From: Gemmataceae bacterium
GTDB lineage: Bacteria > Planctomycetota > Planctomycetia > Gemmatales > Gemmataceae
Length of the DNA stretch: 9,200 bases
Assembly (NCBI GenBank): GCA_947474875.1
Contig: CANJKY010000086.1
Coordinates: 1 to 9,200, forward strand
Direction of reading: 5' to 3'
The notes under the pieces are model-generated. The model was not told where the DNA came from, ran no database searches, and saw nothing but the letters and a program-made list of their open reading frames with translations. This document shows positions 6,075 through 9,200 of this stretch, one piece after another; positions within the stretch are counted from its first letter, which is position 1, and every line of letters begins with the position of its first letter. The translations under genes and the position numbers were made by a program.

Positions 6075-8420
6075 ATGGCTACCGATCCCGTGTGCGGGAT
6101 GACCGTCAACGAGGCGACCGCCCTCCGGGCCGACCGCGACGGGCAGCCGTTCTTCTTTTGCAGCGAGCACTGCCGGCGGACGTTCCTGAACGGAGGGGCG
6201 GCGAGTGTGCCCGCTGCCCCGGCCCACGCCCACCACCGGGCCGAACCGACACCGCCTGCCAGCCCGGCCCCGGTGTCGCTGCCGGCGGGCGGGGACAAAG
6301 CGACGGTTTACACCTGCCCGATGCACCCGCAGGTCGAGCAGGTCGGGCCGGGGACGTGCCCGATCTGCGGCATGGCCCTGGAGCCGAAAGCAGCCCAGCC
6401 TGGGGTGCAAGCTGACGACCCCGAACTGACGGACATGACCCGGCGGCTCCGGGTCGCCGCCGTGCTCACCGTCCCGCTCCTCCTCCTCGCCATGCTGCCC
6501 ATGACGGGAGTGCCGCTGGAACGGTGGCTGGGGGGCGTCCTGGGGTGGCTACAACTGCTGCTGAGCACCCCCGTCGTGCTCTGGGGCGGACGGCCGTTCT
6601 TCGAGCGGGGCTGGCGGTCGGTCGTCACCCGCAACCTGAATATGTTCACGCTGATCGCCCTCGGCACCGGGGCCGCGTACCTGTACAGCCTCGTCGCCGT
6701 CCTCGCCCCCGGCCTGTTCCCGGACACCTTCCGCCGGCACGGCCAGGTGGAGGTGTACTTCGAGGCGGCGGCGGTGATCGTCGCCCTGGTGCTGCTCGGC
6801 CAGGTGCTTGAGTTGCGGGCCAGACGCCGCACAGGCACCGCCATCCGCGACCTCCTCTCCCTCGCCCCGCCGGTCGCCCGTGTCGTCCGCGACGGCGAGG
6901 AGCGTGACGTGCCGCTCGAAGAAGTCCGGGCCGGCGACACGTTGCGGGTTCGGCCCGGCGAGAAAGTCGCGGTGGACGGCCAACTGACCGACGGCGGGAG
7001 TGCGGTCGATGAGTCGATGGTCACGGGCGAGCCGCTGCCCGTCGAGAAGGCCGTCGGGGACCGGGTGATCGGCGGCACGGTGAACCAGACCGGCTCGTTC
7101 CTGATGGTGGCCGAGAAGGTCGGCCAGGACACGGTGCTGGCCCGGATCGTGGGCATGGTGGCCGACGCCCAGCGGAGCCGTGCCCCGATCCAGAAGGTCG
7201 TGGACCGCGTGGCCGGCTACTTCGTCCCCGCCGTCGTGCTGGTCGCCGCCCTCACCTTCCTCGCCTGGGCCGTCCTCCAGCCGGAGCAGCCGGCCCTGGC
7301 CTGGGCGTTCGTCAACGCGGTCGCGGTGCTCATCATCGCCTGCCCGTGTGCCCTCGGCCTCGCCACCCCCATGTCGATCATGGTCGGCGTGGGCCGAGGG
7401 GCGAAAGAAGGCGTACTCATCAGGAACGCCGAGGTGCTCGAAACGCTGGAGAAGGTCGATACCGTCGTGGTCGATAAGACCGGGACGCTGACCGAGGGCA
7501 GGCCGAAGCTGACCGAGTGTGTGCCCGCACCGTCGTTCACCGAGGCCGATGTCCTCAGCATGGCCGCGGGCGTCGAACAGCACAGCGAACACCCGCTCGC
7601 CAGGGCCGTCCTCCAGGGGGCGAAGGACCGCGGCGTCACCGTCCCGACCGTGGGCGGGTTCGCGTCCGTGACGGGCGGCGGGGTCCGCGGCACGGTCGAG
7701 AGCCAGCTTGTACTGGTCGGCCAAAGGTCGCTGCTCGAAGCCGGCGGGGTGGCCGACCTCGGCCCGCTGGACGGGCGGGCGGAAGAGTTGCAGCGGCAGG
7801 GCCGCACCGTGATGTACGTTGCCGTCGGCGGGCGGCTGGCCGGGCTGGTGGCCGTCTCCGACCCGATCAAGTCCTCGACCCCCGATGCGGTGCGGGCACT
7901 CCGGTGCCTCGGCCTGCGGGTCGTCATGCTGACCGGCGACAACGAGCGGACGGCGACGACGGTGGCCGACACGCTGGGGATCACGGAGTTCCGGGCCGGG
8001 GTACGCCCGCAGGACAAGCACGAGCGGGTGAAGGCGTTGCGGGCCGAGGGCCGGCGGGTGGCGATGGCCGGCGACGGCATCAACGACGCCCCGGCGTTGG
8101 CCGAGGCCGATGTCGGGATCGCTATGGGAACGGGCACCGACGTAGCCATCGAGTCGTCGGGCGTGACGCTGGTGAAGGGCGACCTGCGGGGCATCGTGAA
8201 AGCGGTCCACCTCGGTCGCCGGACGATGCGGAACATCCGCCAGAACTTGTTCCTCGCCTTCGTCTACAACGCCCTCGGCGTGCCGGTCGCGGCGGGCGTC
8301 CTGTACCCGCTCTCGGAGCACCTCCTGCTCAACCCGATGGTCGCCGCGGCGGCGATGAGCCTCAGTTCCGTGTCGGTCGTCGCCAACGCCCTCCGGCTGC
8401 GGGCGGTGCGGCTGGCGTGA
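6075..8420 (+). CDS. copA: Cu(+)-type P1B ATPase with N-terminal YHS and CPMHP/CPICGM metal-binding domains
   Basis: This is an inner-membrane ATPase that would export Cu(+) from the cytoplasm. At 781 residues it has, in order: a YHS domain (DPVCGM at 4-9, C29, C33); a His/Pro-rich linker; a heavy-metal-binding domain (CPMHP at 81-85, CPICGM at 95-100); and the membrane and catalytic core. Core motifs are TGEP (317-320), the CPC channel motif (423-425), DKTGT with the phosphorylated Asp (D467), SEHP (504-507), TGDN (620-623) and GDGIND (666-671). The Cu(+) subgroup signatures are complete. TM7 has N724, Y731-N732 and P737, and TM8 has MSLSS (761-765). There is no N-terminal HMA domain, but this YHS/metal-binding arrangement is known in other copper ATPases. 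The next genes encode a MerR regulator and a small HMA protein that could be its metal donor. The enzyme class is very secure; Ag(+) is an equally possible substrate. Confidence 0.95.
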   Translation: MATDPVCGMTVNEATALRADRDGQPFFFCSEHCRRTFLNGGAASVPAAPAHAHHRAEPTPPASPAPVSLPAGGDKATVYTCPMHPQVEQVGPGTCPICGMALEPKAAQPGVQADDPELTDMTRRLRVAAVLTVPLLLLAMLPMTGVPLERWLGGVLGWLQLLLSTPVVLWGGRPFFERGWRSVVTRNLNMFTLIALGTGAAYLYSLVAVLAPGLFPDTFRRHGQVEVYFEAAAVIVALVLLGQVLELRARRRTGTAIRDLLSLAPPVARVVRDGEERDVPLEEVRAGDTLRVRPGEKVAVDGQLTDGGSAVDESMVTGEPLPVEKAVGDRVIGGTVNQTGSFLMVAEKVGQDTVLARIVGMVADAQRSRAPIQKVVDRVAGYFVPAVVLVAALTFLAWAVLQPEQPALAWAFVNAVAVLIIACPCALGLATPMSIMVGVGRGAKEGVLIRNAEVLETLEKVDTVVVDKTGTLTEGRPKLTECVPAPSFTEADVLSMAAGVEQHSEHPLARAVLQGAKDRGVTVPTVGGFASVTGGGVRGTVESQLVLVGQRSLLEAGGVADLGPLDGRAEELQRQGRTVMYVAVGGRLAGLVAVSDPIKSSTPDAVRALRCLGLRVVMLTGDNERTATTVADTLGITEFRAGVRPQDKHERVKALRAEGRRVAMAGDGINDAPALAEADVGIAMGTGTDVAIESSGVTLVKGDLRGIVKAVHLGRRTMRNIRQNLFLAFVYNALGVPVAAGVLYPLSEHLLLNPMVAAAAMSLSSVSVVANALRLRAVRLA

Positions 8421-8454
8421 CCGCCGGCCCGAAGCAGTGGCGTCATTTTCCTGC

Positions 8455-8486
8455 TTGACTCCGTACTTAGGTACGGGGTGTACGAT
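8455..8486 (+). promoter_or_regulatory. MerR-type promoter with overlapping mer-like operator
   Basis: The -35 box TTGACT (8455-8460) and the -10 box TACGAT (8481-8486) are separated by 20 bases, the overlong spacing that MerR-family activators correct by untwisting DNA. The spacer holds the palindrome CCGTAC-TTAG-GTACGG (8461-8476), which extends to 9-base arms with one mismatch (8458-8479). From memory, the Tn501/Tn21 mer operator has the same -35 box and the same half-sites with ATGA in the centre. The regulator gene starts 18 bases after the -10 box, so the regulator very probably controls itself. No second copy was seen in the other gaps. Confidence 0.85.
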
Positions 8487-8492
8487 CCCCAC

Positions 8493-8497
8493 GGAGG
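8493..8497 (+). promoter_or_regulatory. Ribosome binding site that fixes the MerR start
   Basis: GGAGG lies seven bases before the ATG at 8505. An in-frame GTG at 8478 would start upstream of the -10 box of the promoter and is therefore unlikely. Confidence 0.75.
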
Positions 8498-8504
8498 TTG
8501 CGAG

Positions 8505-8948
8505 ATGAAGGCGTTCACCGTGGGGCAGGTCGCCAAGCGGGCCGGGGTCGGGATCGAAACCGTCCGGTTCTACGAGCGGCACGGGCTGCTGGACGAGCCG
8601 GAGCGGCGGGCGTCCGGCTACCGCCAGTACGGCGACGACGACGTGGCCGTACTCCGGTTCATCCGGCGGGCCAAGCGGCTCGGCTTCACCCTGAAGGAGA
8701 TCAAGGCCCTGCTCGCCCTGCGGCTCGACGGCTCGGCCACCCGGTCGGACGTGCGGGGCCAGGCGACGGCCAAGGTCCGGGACATCGACGCCAAAATCCG
8801 CGACCTCCAACGGATGCGGGACGCCCTGTCGGGATTGGTTGACGCCTGTCACGGCGACGGCCCGGCCACCGGCTGCCCCATCCTGGAGGCGTTGAACAAC
8901 CTGGACGGCGGGGCGGGCGACGATCCCGACCCGCCCGCGGAGGAGTGA
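8505..8948 (+). CDS. MerR-family metal-responsive transcriptional regulator
   Basis: This 147-residue regulator is of normal MerR-family length. It has an N-terminal winged helix-turn-helix (FTVGQVAKRAGVGIETVRFYERHGLL, about residues 4-29; GYRQY 38-42), the RLGFTLKEIKALL segment (58-70), and a dimerisation helix (about 82-112). The C-terminal metal loop has C115 (DACH) and C124 (GCPILEAL). The nine-residue spacing and the ACH...CP pattern resemble MerR (C117/C126) more than CueR (C112/C120). The cysteine that MerR supplies from the other subunit (C82) is absent; T79/R80 align there by eye. CueR also lacks a Cys at that place but has Ser. The tail is acidic and proline-rich. I start it at the ATG 8505, because the promoter overlaps any earlier start. 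It could sense Cu(+), Ag(+), Hg(2+) or another soft metal; the family is certain but the inducer is open. Confidence 0.93.
   Translation: MKAFTVGQVAKRAGVGIETVRFYERHGLLDEPERRASGYRQYGDDDVAVLRFIRRAKRLGFTLKEIKALLALRLDGSATRSDVRGQATAKVRDIDAKIRDLQRMRDALSGLVDACHGDGPATGCPILEALNNLDGGAGDDPDPPAEE
8939..8943 (+). promoter_or_regulatory. Ribosome binding site of the small HMA gene inside the merR end
   Basis: GGAGG lies within the last codons of the regulator gene, eight bases before the ATG at 8952. This supports the start and coupled expression of the two genes. Confidence 0.75.
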
Positions 8949-8951
8949 GCC

Positions 8952-9200
8952 ATGACCGAATCCAAGTACAAGACGAACCTGAACTGCGGGAGCTGCGTGG
9001 CCGCGGTGACGCCGCACCTGAACGGCGAGGGCCGGATCAGGCGGTGGTCGGTGGACACCAGCAGTCCGGATAAGGTGTTGACGGTCCAGGGCGACGGGAT
9101 CGGGGCCGAAGCCGTCGGCCGGCTGGTGGCCGCGGCGGGGTTCCGGGTGTTGGGCGAGGTCGGACCGCCTCATGACCTCGCCACCGGGACCGGCCACGCC
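8952..9200 (+). CDS. Small HMA-domain protein (CopZ/MerP-like fold), 3' partial
   Basis: The frame opens three bases after the regulator stop and is still open at the right edge, giving 83 codons. Residues 5-68 look like one HMA ferredoxin-like domain, with metal site LNCGSC (C12, C15), a long helix (VAAVTPHL), a central strand RRWSVD, and a C-terminal helix ending in VAAAGFRVLGEV. Unlike the common GMTCxxC site, an Asn precedes the first Cys. No signal peptide is present, so a cytoplasmic metallochaperone is likely for the visible part. After residue 70 the sequence turns Gly/His/Pro-rich and may be a tail or a linker into a further domain outside the window. Co-transcription with the regulator suggests delivery of metal to the sensor or to the nearby ATPase, which is inference. 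Confidence 0.8.
   Translation, partial: MTESKYKTNLNCGSCVAAVTPHLNGEGRIRRWSVDTSSPDKVLTVQGDGIGAEAVGRLVAAAGFRVLGEVGPPHDLATGTGHA

Noticed and set aside
8478..8480. GTG as start of the regulator
   Set aside because: It lies upstream of the -10 box of the regulator's own promoter. The ATG at 8505 has a good ribosome site and matches the family N-terminus.
6549..9197. An 882-codon open frame on the - strand opposite the ATPase and regulator
   Set aside because: It mirrors well-recognised + strand genes with complete motifs. Its translation has only low-complexity His/Arg/Gly/Pro-rich sequence and no recognisable domain, as expected of antisense shadows at high GC.
8455..9200. A full mercury resistance operon
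   Set aside because: The operator is mer-like, but no MerA reductase or MerT/MerP transport gene is visible. The exporter is a Cu(+)-type ATPase and the sensor lacks one MerR mercury ligand.

Overview
The window is a tightly packed, very GC-rich heavy-metal (probably copper-group) resistance locus with every recognisable gene on the + strand. The base composition, the strong G/C third-position bias, the YHS-plus-metal-binding-domain ATPase and the proline-rich protein tails fit a Gemmata-like planctomycete. That placement is inferred from style and no marker gene here proves it.

Layout. Positions 1-1752 hold the 3' part of a periplasmic adaptor (membrane fusion protein) gene that enters from the left. 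Its visible 583 codons contain one incomplete and one complete adaptor module in tandem. Twelve bases later, 1765-5256 encodes a full-length CusA/CzcA-type RND metal efflux pump with a proline-rich C-terminal tail. A 208-base gap (5257-5464) carries two strong inverted repeats directly before the ribosome binding site of the next gene. Positions 5465-6010 encode an exported protein with two heavy-metal-associated (HMA-like) CxxC domains. After a 64-base gap, 6075-8420 encodes a Cu(+)-type P1B ATPase whose N-terminus has a YHS domain and a CPMHP...CPICGM metal-binding domain in place of an HMA domain. Positions 8455-8486 form a MerR-type promoter with an overlong spacer, and its palindrome closely resembles the classic mer operator. 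It drives a MerR-family regulator (8505-8948) and, after 3 bases, a small HMA-domain protein (8952 to beyond the right edge).

How the parts may work together (inference). The small HMA protein would carry metal in the cytoplasm and the ATPase would pump it across the inner membrane. The exported double-HMA protein could receive it in the periplasm, and the adaptor/RND pair would move it across the outer envelope. The outer-membrane channel and the main promoter of the efflux genes are not visible and would be expected upstream of the window. The MerR protein would sense metal and control at least its own two-gene unit. Metal identity is not settled. The ATPase has clear Cu(+) signatures, but the RND lacks the CusA copper-binding methionines and the regulator mixes MerR features with loss of one MerR cysteine.
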